56,492 nucleotides of DNA from an uncultured beta proteobacterium (GTDB lineage Bacteria; Pseudomonadota; Gammaproteobacteria; Burkholderiales; Burkholderiaceae_C). Below the pieces are notes generated by a model, which did not search any database, was not told the origin of the DNA, and saw nothing but the letters and a program-made list of their open reading frames with translations. Every line of letters starts with the position of its first letter. Within the stretch, counting starts at the first letter, position 1. This document shows positions 18,232 through 26,498 of this stretch, one piece after another. The stretch is from the NCBI GenBank assembly GCA_903914175.1, contig CAIWNX010000001.1, positions 1-56,492 of the forward strand, given 5' to 3'. The position numbers and the translations under genes are program-made.

Positions 18232-19708
18232 TCCTTCGCCTGCCGCGACACGCGGTTTTGTCATGCGGGCTGCATTGCCGTTGGTGGCCGCGCTGGTGCT
18301 GTCGGCCTGTGCCGGCATGAATGCAACCCAGCCGCAGGCGACCTTGCTCAAGGCACCAGCGCTGGGGTTGAGTGCCGATCCCAGCACGGTGCTCAGCTTG
18401 CAGGACGCGTGGTGGCGCGAGTTTGGCGATGCGCAACTCAATCGCCTGATTGACAGCGCGCTGGCCAGCAACCCGAGCCTCAAAATAGCGCAGGCAAGGC
18501 TGGCACGGGCCCAGGCCGCTGCCGACATCACGGACGCTGCCGCAGGCCCGCAGCTCAACGCCGGCGTTGATGCCATGCGGCAGAAGTTCACCGCCACCGG
18601 CATGGTTCCACCACCGCTGGCCGGCGCGATCTACGAGACCGGTACCGCGCAATTGAGCGGCAGTTGGGAGCTCGACTTCTTCGGCAAGAACCGCGCGGCG
18701 CTGGACGCCGCGCTCGGTGTGGCACGCGCGGCCGAGGCTGACGCCGCCGCCGCACGCATGCTGTTGGCCAGCAACGTGGCGCGCAGCTACTTTCAGTTGA
18801 TTCGTTTGAACGAGCAACGGCAGGTGGCGCAGCGGCTGCTGGCACAACGCGCGCAGTTGCTGGACCTGGTGCGCCAGCGCCTGGATGCCGGGCTGGACAC
18901 GCGACTGGAACTGCGCCAAAGCGAAGCTGCGCTGCCCGATGCGCGGCTGCAGATCGAAACCCTGCAGGAGCAGATGACGCTGGGGCGCAATGCGTTGGCG
19001 GCGTTGCTGGGACAGACCGGCGCCAGCCTGGCGCTTGAGATTCCGGCAGGCGACGCGATCCGCAACACGGCATTGGCAAGCAACGTGCCGTCCGATCTGC
19101 TCGGGCGCCGCGCCGACATCGCCGCTGCGCGCTGGCGCGTCGAGGCGGCAACGCAGGACGTTGGTGTGGCGCGCGCCCAGTTCTATCCGAATCTGAATCT
19201 GGTCGCCTTTGCCGGTTTCTCCAGCATCGGCCTGGACCGTCTGCTCGACGGCGCCAGCAAGCAGTGGGGCGTGGGACCGGCGCTGCGACTGCCGCTGTTC
19301 GATGGCGGTCGTTTGCGCGCCAATCTGCGCGGCAAGGTGGCTGAGCTCGACGCTGCAATTGAGAGCTACAACGCGACCGTGCTCGACGCCGTGCGCGAGG
19401 TGACGGACCAGATCGCATCGAGCCAGGCGATCAGTCGCCAGCAGGACGCGCAGCGCAGCGCGCAGACTTTTACCGAGAGCGCATACGAGATTGCCGTGCA
19501 GCGCTATGAAGCGGGACTGGGTAATCTGCTGCAGGTGCTCGGTGCCGAAACCGCGGTCTTGAACCAGCGACGCCTGAGCGTCGATCTGGCAGCGCGCGCC
19601 CTTGACACGCAAGTCGCCCTGATGCGCGCACTCGGTGGCGGTTACCGCGCCGAGCTGCCGGTATCAGTCGGTATGCGCTGCATGGATTGCGGGCCAGGCC
19701 CGCAATGA
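18221..19708 (+). CDS. Outer-membrane efflux lipoprotein, NodT/TolC family
   Basis: This is the outer-membrane channel of a tripartite drug pump (RND/MFP outer-membrane lipoprotein of NodT type). A lipoprotein signal is visible after a short N-terminus: LPLVAALVLSACAG, with the lipobox Cys near residue 30. It is followed by WWREFGDAQLNRLIDSALASN and the two repeated coiled-coil efflux domains (e.g. DLLGRRADIAAARWRVEAA). AGGAGG lies ~5 bp before the ATG, which overlaps the marR stop. The last nine residues are encoded by a palindromic repeat (19681-19711). That part of the C-terminus was therefore probably acquired with the repeat. Length is 495 residues. Confidence 0.93.
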   Translation: MRLDPSPAATRGFVMRAALPLVAALVLSACAGMNATQPQATLLKAPALGLSADPSTVLSLQDAWWREFGDAQLNRLIDSALASNPSLKIAQARLARAQAAADITDAAAGPQLNAGVDAMRQKFTATGMVPPPLAGAIYETGTAQLSGSWELDFFGKNRAALDAALGVARAAEADAAAARMLLASNVARSYFQLIRLNEQRQVAQRLLAQRAQLLDLVRQRLDAGLDTRLELRQSEAALPDARLQIETLQEQMTLGRNALAALLGQTGASLALEIPAGDAIRNTALASNVPSDLLGRRADIAAARWRVEAATQDVGVARAQFYPNLNLVAFAGFSSIGLDRLLDGASKQWGVGPALRLPLFDGGRLRANLRGKVAELDAAIESYNATVLDAVREVTDQIASSQAISRQQDAQRSAQTFTESAYEIAVQRYEAGLGNLLQVLGAETAVLNQRRLSVDLAARALDTQVALMRALGGGYRAELPVSVGMRCMDCGPGPQ

Positions 19709-19748
19709 CAAATCTACTTGTCATCCCGGACTTGATCCGGGATCCATG
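19681..19748. repeat. paired palindromic (REP-like) repeat, locus 2
   Basis: The same ~31-bp unit as at 15724-15795 occurs here as a reverse copy (19681-19711) followed by a forward copy (19718-19748), the opposite arrangement to locus 1. The reverse copy forms the 8-bp stem ATTGCGGG...CCCGCAAT (19686-19706) and supplies the end and stop codon of the upstream efflux gene. It sits between two genes of one operon, so it could also modulate expression of emrA. Confidence 0.82.
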
Positions 19749-19781
19749 TCTTCCAAATTATTCCTTTGATCACTCACCATC

Positions 19782-20999
19782 ATGACAACATCCGAAGTTC
19801 AAACCCCAAGCCCGCGTGCCGCTGGCAACCCGGCCCGCAAAAAAGCCTTGCTCAGTCTGTTGGGTGTGGTTGTGGTGGTTGGCCTGGCCTGGACCGCTTA
19901 CGAATGGCTGGTGGCCAGTCACTATGAGTCGACCGACAACGCCTACGTGCAGGGCAACGTGATTCAGATCACGCCGCAGATTGGCGGCACGGTGCTGGCG
20001 ATCCTGGCCGATGACACCGATTACGTCAAAGCGGGGCAGGCGCTGGTGCGCTTGGACCCGGCCGACGTCAGCGTGGCACTGGATCAGGCGCGGGCCAATC
20101 TGGCCCAGGTGGTGCGCCAGGTGCGCACCGTCTACGCCAACAATGGCAGCCTGGCGGCCCAGATTTCGCTGCGCGAATCCGATGTGGGTCGGGCCCAGGT
20201 CGAGATTGCACGCGCCACCGACGACCTCAATCGCCGCCAGTCCTTGATCAAGAACGGCGCCGTATCCAAAGAAGACTTGAACCACGCGCAGACCCAACTT
20301 GCCAACGGCAAGAGCGCGCTGGCCGCAGCGCAGGCCGCACTGGCGGTGGCCAGGGAGCAACTGATCAGCAACCAGGCGATGACCGATGGTGTCAGCATCG
20401 AGCGCCATCCCAGCGTGCTCGCTGCTGCGGCCAAAGTGCGTGAAGCCTGGCTGGCGAGCCAGCGCATGTCGCTGCCAGCGCCAGTTGAAGGCTATGTGGC
20501 GCGGCGCAGCGTGCAACTCGGTCAACGCGTGGCGGCTGGCACGCCGCTGATGTCAATTGTTCCGATGAACCAGATGTGGGTTGATGCCAATTTCAAGGAA
20601 GTGCAGTTGCGCAATATCCGCATCGGCCAAAGCGTCAAACTGACCGCTGACCTGTACGGCAAGAAGCTCGAATACAAGGGCACGGTTGCCGGGCTGGGTA
20701 TGGGCACGGGTTCGGCCTTTGCGCTGTTGCCGGCGCAGAACGCCACCGGCAACTGGATCAAGGTGGTGCAGCGCATTCCGGTGCGTGTGGCGCTGGACGC
20801 CGCTGAAGTGACGAAGAACCCGCTGCGCGTGGGCTTGTCGATGGAGGCCACGGTTGACGTCGGCCAGCAAGGCGGCAAGGCACTGGCCGATGCGCCGCGC
20901 ACGGCGGCCCTGACGCAGACGACGGTCTATGAAGCACTGGGCAGTGGTGCTGACGAAGAGGTGCGCAAGATCATCGCCGCCAATCTGGCACGCAAGTAA
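19782..20999 (+). CDS. emrA: Membrane-fusion (adaptor) protein, EmrA-like
   Basis: This is the periplasmic adaptor that links an EmrB-type transporter to the outer-membrane channel. The 405-residue protein has one N-terminal membrane helix (residues about 23-45), the lipoyl half-motif STDNAYVQGNVIQITPQIGGTV, a long coiled coil (residues about 100-215), the second lipoyl half with SLPAPVEGYVARRSVQLGQRVAAGTPLM, and a beta-barrel domain with MWVDANFKEVQLRNIRIGQ. This domain order is that of HlyD/EmrA proteins. It lies between nodT and emrB on one strand with short gaps, so the three components are probably made together under MarR control. Confidence 0.94.
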   Translation: MTTSEVQTPSPRAAGNPARKKALLSLLGVVVVVGLAWTAYEWLVASHYESTDNAYVQGNVIQITPQIGGTVLAILADDTDYVKAGQALVRLDPADVSVALDQARANLAQVVRQVRTVYANNGSLAAQISLRESDVGRAQVEIARATDDLNRRQSLIKNGAVSKEDLNHAQTQLANGKSALAAAQAALAVAREQLISNQAMTDGVSIERHPSVLAAAAKVREAWLASQRMSLPAPVEGYVARRSVQLGQRVAAGTPLMSIVPMNQMWVDANFKEVQLRNIRIGQSVKLTADLYGKKLEYKGTVAGLGMGTGSAFALLPAQNATGNWIKVVQRIPVRVALDAAEVTKNPLRVGLSMEATVDVGQQGGKALADAPRTAALTQTTVYEALGSGADEEVRKIIAANLARK

Positions 21000-21010
21000 G
21001 CACGGCGCGC

Positions 21011-22573
21011 ATGGCACACGAAGCTCAATTCGCGCATTACCCGCCGTTGCAGGGTTCGGCGCGCCTGTGGGGCACGATCGCCCTGTCGGCGGCGACCTTC
21101 ATGAACGTGCTCGATTCGTCGATTGCCAACGTCTCGCTGCCGGCCATCGCGGGTGACCTGGGCGTCAGTGTGAACCAGGGCACCTGGGTCATCACCAGCT
21201 TTGGCGTGGCCAACGCGATTGCGCTGCCGTTGACCGGCTGGCTGTCGCAGCGCTTTGGCCAGGTGCGTTTGTTTATCACCAGCATCCTGCTGTTCGTGCT
21301 GGCCTCCTGGATGTGTGGTCTGGCACCGAACATGACGACGCTGATTGTGTTTCGCGCGTTGCAGGGCTTTGTTGCCGGCCCCATGATTCCGCTGTCGCAG
21401 GGCTTGCTGCTGTCGAGCTACCCGCCAGCGCTGGCCGGTCTGGCAATGGGCCTGTGGGCGATCACGACGCTGGTGGCGCCGGTGCTCGGGCCGTTGCTGG
21501 GTGGCTGGATCACCGACAACGTTTACTGGTCCTGGATTTTCTACATCAACATCCCGATTGGTCTGTTGTCGGCCTTCATGGTCTGGACCATTTACCACAA
21601 GCGCGAGAGCATCACGCACAAGTTGCCCATCGACGGCGTCGGTCTGGGTCTGCTCGTGCTGTGGGTTGGCGCGTTGCAGATCATGCTCGACAAGGGCAAG
21701 GAGCTTGACTGGTTCCAGTCGCCCGAAGTGGTGGCGCTGGGCGTGGTGGCCTTGGTCGGCTTTCTCTTCTTCATGGCATGGGAGTTGACGGAAGAACACC
21801 CGGTGGTGGACCTGCGCCTGTTTCTGCGGCGCAATTTCTGGTCCGGCACGGTCTCGATTTCGATCGCTTATGGATTGTTCTTCGGCAACATCGTGCTGCT
21901 GCCCTTGTGGCTGCAGCAGTTCATGGCCTACCCCTCGTTCAACGCTGGCATGATGCTCGCGCCGGTGGGTATCTTTGCCATGATTTTGTCGCCCATCGTC
22001 GGCAAGAACATCAACAAAGTCGATCCGCGCTACCTGGTGAGTTTTTCGTTTTGCGTGTTTGCCCTGGTGCTGATCATGCGCTCGCATTTCAACACGCAGG
22101 CCGATTTCGCCACGCTCATGCTGCCGACCGTGATCCAGGGCATTGCCATGTCGTGCTTCTTTATTCCGCTGTCGGTGATCCTGCTCTCGGGCATTCGCCC
22201 TGACAAAATCCCGGCCGCCTCGGGTTTGTCGAGCTTCGTGCGCATCGTCGCGGGTTCCTTCGGTACCTCGATTGCCACCACCATCTGGCAGGACCGCGCC
22301 GCCTTGCACCATGCGCAACTCGCGGAATCGATCAACCAGAGCAGCGCCACCGCAATGCAGGTGCTCGGTGGTTTGAACAACGCGGGCTTGACGCCCGAGC
22401 AGGCACTGGGTCAGGTGAACCGGATGATTGATCAGCAGGCTTATACGTTGGCGGTCAACGACGTGTTCTACGCCTCGGCCATGATCTTTTTGCTGCTGAT
22501 TCCGGTGGTCTGGCTCTCAAGGCCCAAGCCCACCGATGCTGCCAGCGCCGATAGCGCCTCCGGGGCGCACTGA
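21011..22573 (+). CDS. emrB: DHA2-family MFS drug transporter, EmrB-like
   Basis: This is an inner-membrane proton-driven multidrug transporter with 14 predicted helices (520 residues). Family motifs are visible: FMNVLDSSIANVSLPAIAGDLG in helix 1 (DHA2 motif with the LDSSIANV core), WVITSFGVANAIALPLTGWLSQRFG, FRALQGFVAGPMIPLSQ and the helix-5 segment ITTLVAPVLGPLLGGWI, followed by YWSWIFYINIPIG. Together with the preceding emrA and nodT it forms a tripartite EmrAB-TolC-type pump. It starts 11 bp after emrA. The substrate cannot be told from sequence. Confidence 0.95.
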   Translation: MAHEAQFAHYPPLQGSARLWGTIALSAATFMNVLDSSIANVSLPAIAGDLGVSVNQGTWVITSFGVANAIALPLTGWLSQRFGQVRLFITSILLFVLASWMCGLAPNMTTLIVFRALQGFVAGPMIPLSQGLLLSSYPPALAGLAMGLWAITTLVAPVLGPLLGGWITDNVYWSWIFYINIPIGLLSAFMVWTIYHKRESITHKLPIDGVGLGLLVLWVGALQIMLDKGKELDWFQSPEVVALGVVALVGFLFFMAWELTEEHPVVDLRLFLRRNFWSGTVSISIAYGLFFGNIVLLPLWLQQFMAYPSFNAGMMLAPVGIFAMILSPIVGKNINKVDPRYLVSFSFCVFALVLIMRSHFNTQADFATLMLPTVIQGIAMSCFFIPLSVILLSGIRPDKIPAASGLSSFVRIVAGSFGTSIATTIWQDRAALHHAQLAESINQSSATAMQVLGGLNNAGLTPEQALGQVNRMIDQQAYTLAVNDVFYASAMIFLLLIPVVWLSRPKPTDAASADSASGAH

Positions 22574-22612
22574 GCCCCGGTGTCGGCCCACGGCAAATAC
22601 TGCAAATTCAAC

Positions 22613-22643
22613 TTGTCATTGAGGACTCGATCCGCAATCCATG
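22613..22643 (+). repeat. single degenerate palindromic repeat unit
   Basis: This is one forward, diverged unit of the repeat family at 15724 and 19681. It begins TTGTCATTGAGGACTCGA and ends with TCCATG. It lies 40 bp after emrB and before the convergent cytochrome gene. The palindrome is imperfect here, so it is probably a decayed copy. Confidence 0.55.
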
Positions 22644-22679
22644 GTGATCCGTGAAGCGCCCCAAGCGGGTGGCCACAGG

Positions 22680-23057
22680 TTATTGATCGAGGATCCAGCG
22701 CACCATGTTTCGGATCTTTTCTGGGTTCTCGCCGGCGATGCACTTGTGAACCCCGGTGTTTTCATCTGACATCATCGAAACGTCGTGGCTCGTCAGGTGC
22801 GCGTAGAGATCGACCTCGGCAGTGGGACTGCCCCGGTACCTCTTTGCCACGACACTGAAACTCGGACCTTCCTTTTGTTTGGTCAAGCCGTGGCAACGCA
22901 TGCAATGGTCTTTTACTGCCATCGCCTTGGCCGCCTCTGGCCTGCAGGCCTGTCCGCTGGCCGTCCGCGTGACGGTGACGGGAGCGCAGGCGCACATGAC
23001 CACGGCCAGCAGAGTGGCGTTGAGCACCTTGAGGGTGAGTTGAGTGTTGCGTTTCAT
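22680..23057 (-). CDS. Monohaem cytochrome c-like lipoprotein
   Basis: This 125-residue exported protein has one haem c site, CMRCH, at residues about 52-56. The N-terminus (KRNTQLTLKVLNATLLAVVMCACAP) has a lipobox-like end, so the mature protein may be anchored to a membrane through its Cys. A possible distal methionine is in HDVSMMSDENTG. The C-terminus (ENPEKIRNMVRWILDQ) resembles the last helix of small class I cytochromes. GGAGG lies 6-8 bp before the ATG. It is a single gene between emrB and the lipocalin-like gene. A redox partner is not evident. Confidence 0.8.
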   Translation of the reverse strand: MKRNTQLTLKVLNATLLAVVMCACAPVTVTRTASGQACRPEAAKAMAVKDHCMRCHGLTKQKEGPSFSVVAKRYRGSPTAEVDLYAHLTSHDVSMMSDENTGVHKCIAGENPEKIRNMVRWILDQ

Positions 23058-23395
23058 GGTGAACCTCCGTTCGTAGAGAAACCGCTATCGTCCATCTCGT
23101 CACACCGGAACACGGAACCAACGGATGGTGAGGCGTATGGCAGCAATGCCAGGCACGATGCCTTGTCGAAGCCGATACGCCGATAAATGAGTAATCGCTT
23201 TCCAAGCACTTCAGGTTCATCCTAGTGCGAGTTACGACGCATGAGGCTGATCTGCATCATTGAATCAGCATTGACTGATATAAAATAGGGACCACTCCCT
23301 CTTAACCGGTGGATGCCAGGCAAGCTTCTCTACCGCAAGCCGCTTTTGCTGTCCCTTTGGTTGAGGTCACGACCACACCGCTGTCCTTGGTGCCG
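23058..23395. other. Intergenic region without recognised gene
   Basis: These 338 bases lie upstream of the cytochrome lipoprotein gene and downstream of the AttH-like gene, both on the minus strand. A ribosome-binding site for the cytochrome gene is visible at its left end. I see no convincing reading frame, RNA gene or terminator. An AT-rich patch with TGATATAAAATAG (23277-23289) could hold a promoter, but no matching -35 box at proper spacing was found. Confidence 0.5.
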
Positions 23396-24484
23396 TTACA
23401 GCCGCAACGCACCGGCGTAGCCGGTCATCTCCAGGTAGCCGCGCCCGATCAGTTGGCCCGTGCTGTCGAACAACTCACTCAAGCCTTCCCAGTAAACGGC
23501 GCCGGTTGAGCTGCGGCTGTCGAGTTCCTGGTTCTCGAGCAGGGCCTTGACGATATAGCTGGCATCGGTTGTGCGTACGCGCCACTGCACCGGATAGCGG
23601 GCCTGTGTCTGCGGGCTGGTCCAGTGTTGCAGCGCCTCGAAGCGCACTTCGTTGGCGCCGAAATTGCGCGCGGCACTGCCGCTGTGGCGGAGGGACCCAC
23701 CAGCCCAGAGCGCGGCACCGTTCTTGTCACGCAGGCGAAAAGCGGTCAGCGCGCTGCCGTCGAACAGGTTCATGCCGATCCAGTCCCAGCCCACCGCCTG
23801 CGCTGGCATCAGCTTGTCGCTCCATTCGTGATCGAGCCAGGCCGTGCCTTGCACGCTGTGTTGCTGCGCGCCGATGCGCAGCGTGCCGCTGCAGCGCAAC
23901 TGCGGCAGGCTGTAGTAGTAGCTCATTTGATCGGCTTGCGGCCCCTTGCGCGAGAGGCCGCGCTCGCCTTGCAGCAGCAGCGGTTGCGTCTCGCGCAGGC
24001 GCAGATCAAAGCCAAAGCCGTTGGCGCTGGCTGTGGCTGCGTAATGTGTGGCGCTGCGTTGCAGTGACCAGTTGCGCAGCTTCACATCGGTGTCGTTTTG
24101 AAGTGCCTGCGCGATGCCAAAACCTTCGCGTGCAATGTGCTGGTCGTGCAGCATGGTTTTGCCCGCCAGGTCGGTGACGGCAGCGTGGGCAAATATCAGT
24201 TGCTTGGCGGCAAAGGCCGATGCCATGTTCTGCGTCGCGGCAACGCGCGAGCGAAAGAACGTGAGCTGAAAACCAAAGCGGGATTCTTCTGATGAAGCAT
24301 CCGAACCGAGCGCGCCGGTGAGGTACCACCACTCGATGGCGGATTCGGGATGCGCGCCCAGATCACGCGGGAACTGCAAGTCAAGTCGTGGCGCTGGCGC
24401 GGCGCCGGCCGGCGTGATCAGCAGCGTGCCCAGGCCGCCGGCCAGCAGATGGCGTCGCAGCAGGGCGGGGGGGTGGTGTGGCAT
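23396..24484 (-). CDS. Exported AttH/CrtC-like (carotenoid hydratase fold) protein
   Basis: This is a 362-residue protein of the lipocalin-like AttH/CrtC superfamily, usually annotated as a secreted hydrolase or carotenoid 1,2-hydratase. Typical segments are LGAHPESAIEWWYLTGAL near the N-terminus (residues about 42-59), AWLDHEWSDK and GWDWIGMNLFDGSALTAFRLRD. The N-terminus RRHLLAGGLGTLLITPAGAAPA looks like a twin-arginine signal. There are no carotenoid genes nearby. It is divergent from an HlyD-ABC export operon, a context common for AttH proteins near ABC transporters. No enzymatic activity should be assumed. Confidence 0.85.
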   Translation of the reverse strand: MPHHPPALLRRHLLAGGLGTLLITPAGAAPAPRLDLQFPRDLGAHPESAIEWWYLTGALGSDASSEESRFGFQLTFFRSRVAATQNMASAFAAKQLIFAHAAVTDLAGKTMLHDQHIAREGFGIAQALQNDTDVKLRNWSLQRSATHYAATASANGFGFDLRLRETQPLLLQGERGLSRKGPQADQMSYYYSLPQLRCSGTLRIGAQQHSVQGTAWLDHEWSDKLMPAQAVGWDWIGMNLFDGSALTAFRLRDKNGAALWAGGSLRHSGSAARNFGANEVRFEALQHWTSPQTQARYPVQWRVRTTDASYIVKALLENQELDSRSSTGAVYWEGLSELFDSTGQLIGRGYLEMTGYAGALRL

Positions 24485-24552
24485 GGGGACTGATCGTACT
24501 GCGTCTGAGGAAAATCAGTGTGTTGGCGGGCAAGGCGCGCTATATTGGACGC

Positions 24553-25548
24553 ATGAAGAATGCACCACTCAATTTAAGCCAGCAGCGCACCCGTGTGCTG
24601 CTGTGCTGTCTGGTTGGCCTGCTGGGCAGCGCCTGCTCCGAGCCGCCCGCCACCGGCTGGTCTGGTTACGCCGAAGGCGACTACATCTACATCGCCGCGC
24701 CGCTCTCCGGCCGGCTCCAAGCGCTGGCCGTGCGCGAAGGGCAAAGCGTGTCCAAGAATGCGCCGCTGTTTGCGCTTGATGCTGACGCCGAGCGCGCCGC
24801 CAGCGACGAAGCCGTGGCCCGTTTGGCCGGTGCGCGTGCCCAGGCCGCCAATCTCGACAAGGGACGCCGCAGCGACGAGATCGCCGTGACGCAGGCGCAA
24901 CTGACGCAGGCACAGGCCAGCGCCGCGTTTGCACAAAGCGAGCTGGCGCGCCAGCAGCAACTGCTCGTGCAAGGCTTTGTCTCGAAGTCGCGCATCGACG
25001 ATGCGGCGACCATTCTCAAGCAGGCGCAGGCGCGTGTGGCCGAACTCGAGGCCGCGCTCAAGGTGGCGAAATTGCCGGCGCGTGTTGACGAACGCACCGC
25101 CACGCAGGCCAGCGCCAAGGCGGCCAGCGATGTGCTGCGCCAGAGCCAATGGCGCGAGGCGCAAAAGCAGCAGGCAGCGCCGCTTGATGCCCTGGTCTCC
25201 GATGTGTTCTTCCGCGCTGGCGAGTTTGTGCCGGCCGGGCAGGCGGTGCTGGCCCTGCTGCCGCCGGGCAATGTCAAGGCGCGCTTTTTCGTGCCGCAGG
25301 CCGATCTGGGCAAATTCAAATTGGGACAGACGGTACTGCTGAGTTGCGACGGCTGTGGCGCGCCGATGGCGGCCCGCGTCACGCATGTGGCGACGCAAGT
25401 TGAATTCACACCGCCCGTGATCTATTCCAACGCACAGCGCGCCAAGCTGGTGTATCTGGTTGAAGCACGTCCCGACGCCGGCGCGTCCGGCTTGCACCCG
25501 GGCCAGCCGCTTGACGTGCGGCTCGCGCCAGCGGGAAACAAACCATGA
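24553..25548 (+). CDS. HlyD-family periplasmic adaptor lipoprotein
   Basis: This is an adaptor subunit for the ABC transporter encoded by the next two genes (YhiI/YbhG type). The 331-residue product begins with a lipoprotein signal ending LLGSACSEPP. The lipoyl half YIAAPLSGRLQALAVREGQSVSKNAPLFALD is followed by a coiled coil (residues about 80-190) and the second half PLDALVSDVFFRAGEFVPAGQAVLALLPPG. A later start than 24478 is chosen because ATG 24553 directly precedes the signal peptide. The stop overlaps the ATPase start by 4 bp. It probably bridges the inner-membrane ABC-2 complex to an outer-membrane channel. Confidence 0.92.
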   Translation: MKNAPLNLSQQRTRVLLCCLVGLLGSACSEPPATGWSGYAEGDYIYIAAPLSGRLQALAVREGQSVSKNAPLFALDADAERAASDEAVARLAGARAQAANLDKGRRSDEIAVTQAQLTQAQASAAFAQSELARQQQLLVQGFVSKSRIDDAATILKQAQARVAELEAALKVAKLPARVDERTATQASAKAASDVLRQSQWREAQKQQAAPLDALVSDVFFRAGEFVPAGQAVLALLPPGNVKARFFVPQADLGKFKLGQTVLLSCDGCGAPMAARVTHVATQVEFTPPVIYSNAQRAKLVYLVEARPDAGASGLHPGQPLDVRLAPAGNKP

Positions 25549-26498
25549 CCGAGCTGGCGATTGACGTCAGTGGGCTGACCAAAAACTATGGCGGCAGGGC
25601 GGTTGTCGATCACATTGAACTCAAGGTTGGGGTTGGCCGCATCTGCGGCTTTCTCGGCCCCAACGGCAGCGGCAAAACCACCACCATCCGCATGCTGTGC
25701 GGCCTGCTGACACCCGACGCCGGCAGCGGCCAGTGCCTGGGGCTGGACATCATTCGCGAGGCGCGCGCCATCAAGCGCCAGGTCGGTTACATGACGCAGA
25801 AGTTCGGGCTTTATGAAGACCTCTCGATCCGCGAGAACCTCGATTTTGTGGCGCGTTTGTTTGAATTGCCCAAGCGCCGCGCCGCCGTTGATCTGGCGCT
25901 GGAACGCCTGGGCCTCACCGCCCGCCAGCAACAACTCGCCGGCACGCTGTCGGGCGGCTGGAAGCAGCGCCTGGCACTCGCCGCCTGCCTGATCCACGAG
26001 CCACGCCTGTTGCTGCTCGATGAGCCAACCGCTGGTGTTGACCCGAAAGCGCGGCGTGATTTCTGGGACCAGATTCACGAGCTTGCCAGCCAGGGCATCA
26101 CGGTGCTGGTGTCAACGCACTACATGGACGAGGCGGCGCGTTGCCACGAATTGGTTTGCATTGCCTACGGCACGATCCTGGCGCGCGGCACCGAGGCACA
26201 GATCATCGAAAACTCGCAGCTCAAGGTCTGGGCGATTGAAGGGCAGGGCGTGCAGGCGCTGCTGGCGCCGCTCAAGGCCGCACCCGGCGTGCTGAGCGTG
26301 GCGGCCTTTGGCAATGCGGTGCACGTGGCGGGCCTCGACGGCGCGCTGGTCGAGCAGGCGCTGGCGCCGCTGCGCGCACAGACCGCGCTGCGCATCGGTT
26401 CCGCACCGGCCAATCTGGAAGACGTTTTCATCAGCCTGATCGCACGTGCGCAGGATAATTTCAGCGTCGCCGGCGACGGGCAGGGGATGCACGCATGA
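25545..26498 (+). CDS. ABC transporter ATPase (YbhF/CcmA-like)
   Basis: This is the ATP-binding subunit of an ABC-2 type exporter, 317 residues. Walker A is GPNGSGKTTT (residues ~37-46). The signature is slightly variant, LSGGWKQR, and Walker B is LLLLDEPTAGVDP, followed by the H-loop in STHYMDEAARC. It has a single nucleotide-binding domain, whereas E. coli YbhF has two fused ones. The C-terminal ~90 residues form the usual accessory domain of this class. It overlaps both neighbours by 4 bp, so adaptor, ATPase and permease are coupled. Confidence 0.94.
   Translation: MTELAIDVSGLTKNYGGRAVVDHIELKVGVGRICGFLGPNGSGKTTTIRMLCGLLTPDAGSGQCLGLDIIREARAIKRQVGYMTQKFGLYEDLSIRENLDFVARLFELPKRRAAVDLALERLGLTARQQQLAGTLSGGWKQRLALAACLIHEPRLLLLDEPTAGVDPKARRDFWDQIHELASQGITVLVSTHYMDEAARCHELVCIAYGTILARGTEAQIIENSQLKVWAIEGQGVQALLAPLKAAPGVLSVAAFGNAVHVAGLDGALVEQALAPLRAQTALRIGSAPANLEDVFISLIARAQDNFSVAGDGQGMHA

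Noticed and set aside
20927-22318. 463-codon minus-strand frame opposite emrB
   Set aside because: Composition is dominated by Arg, His and Gln, and no motif is visible. The plus-strand EmrB reading has all family motifs.
23396-24484. Carotenoid biosynthesis or phototrophy marker (CrtC)
   Set aside because: The protein belongs to the AttH/CrtC superfamily, but no other carotenoid or photosynthesis gene is in the window, and most such proteins are not carotenoid enzymes.
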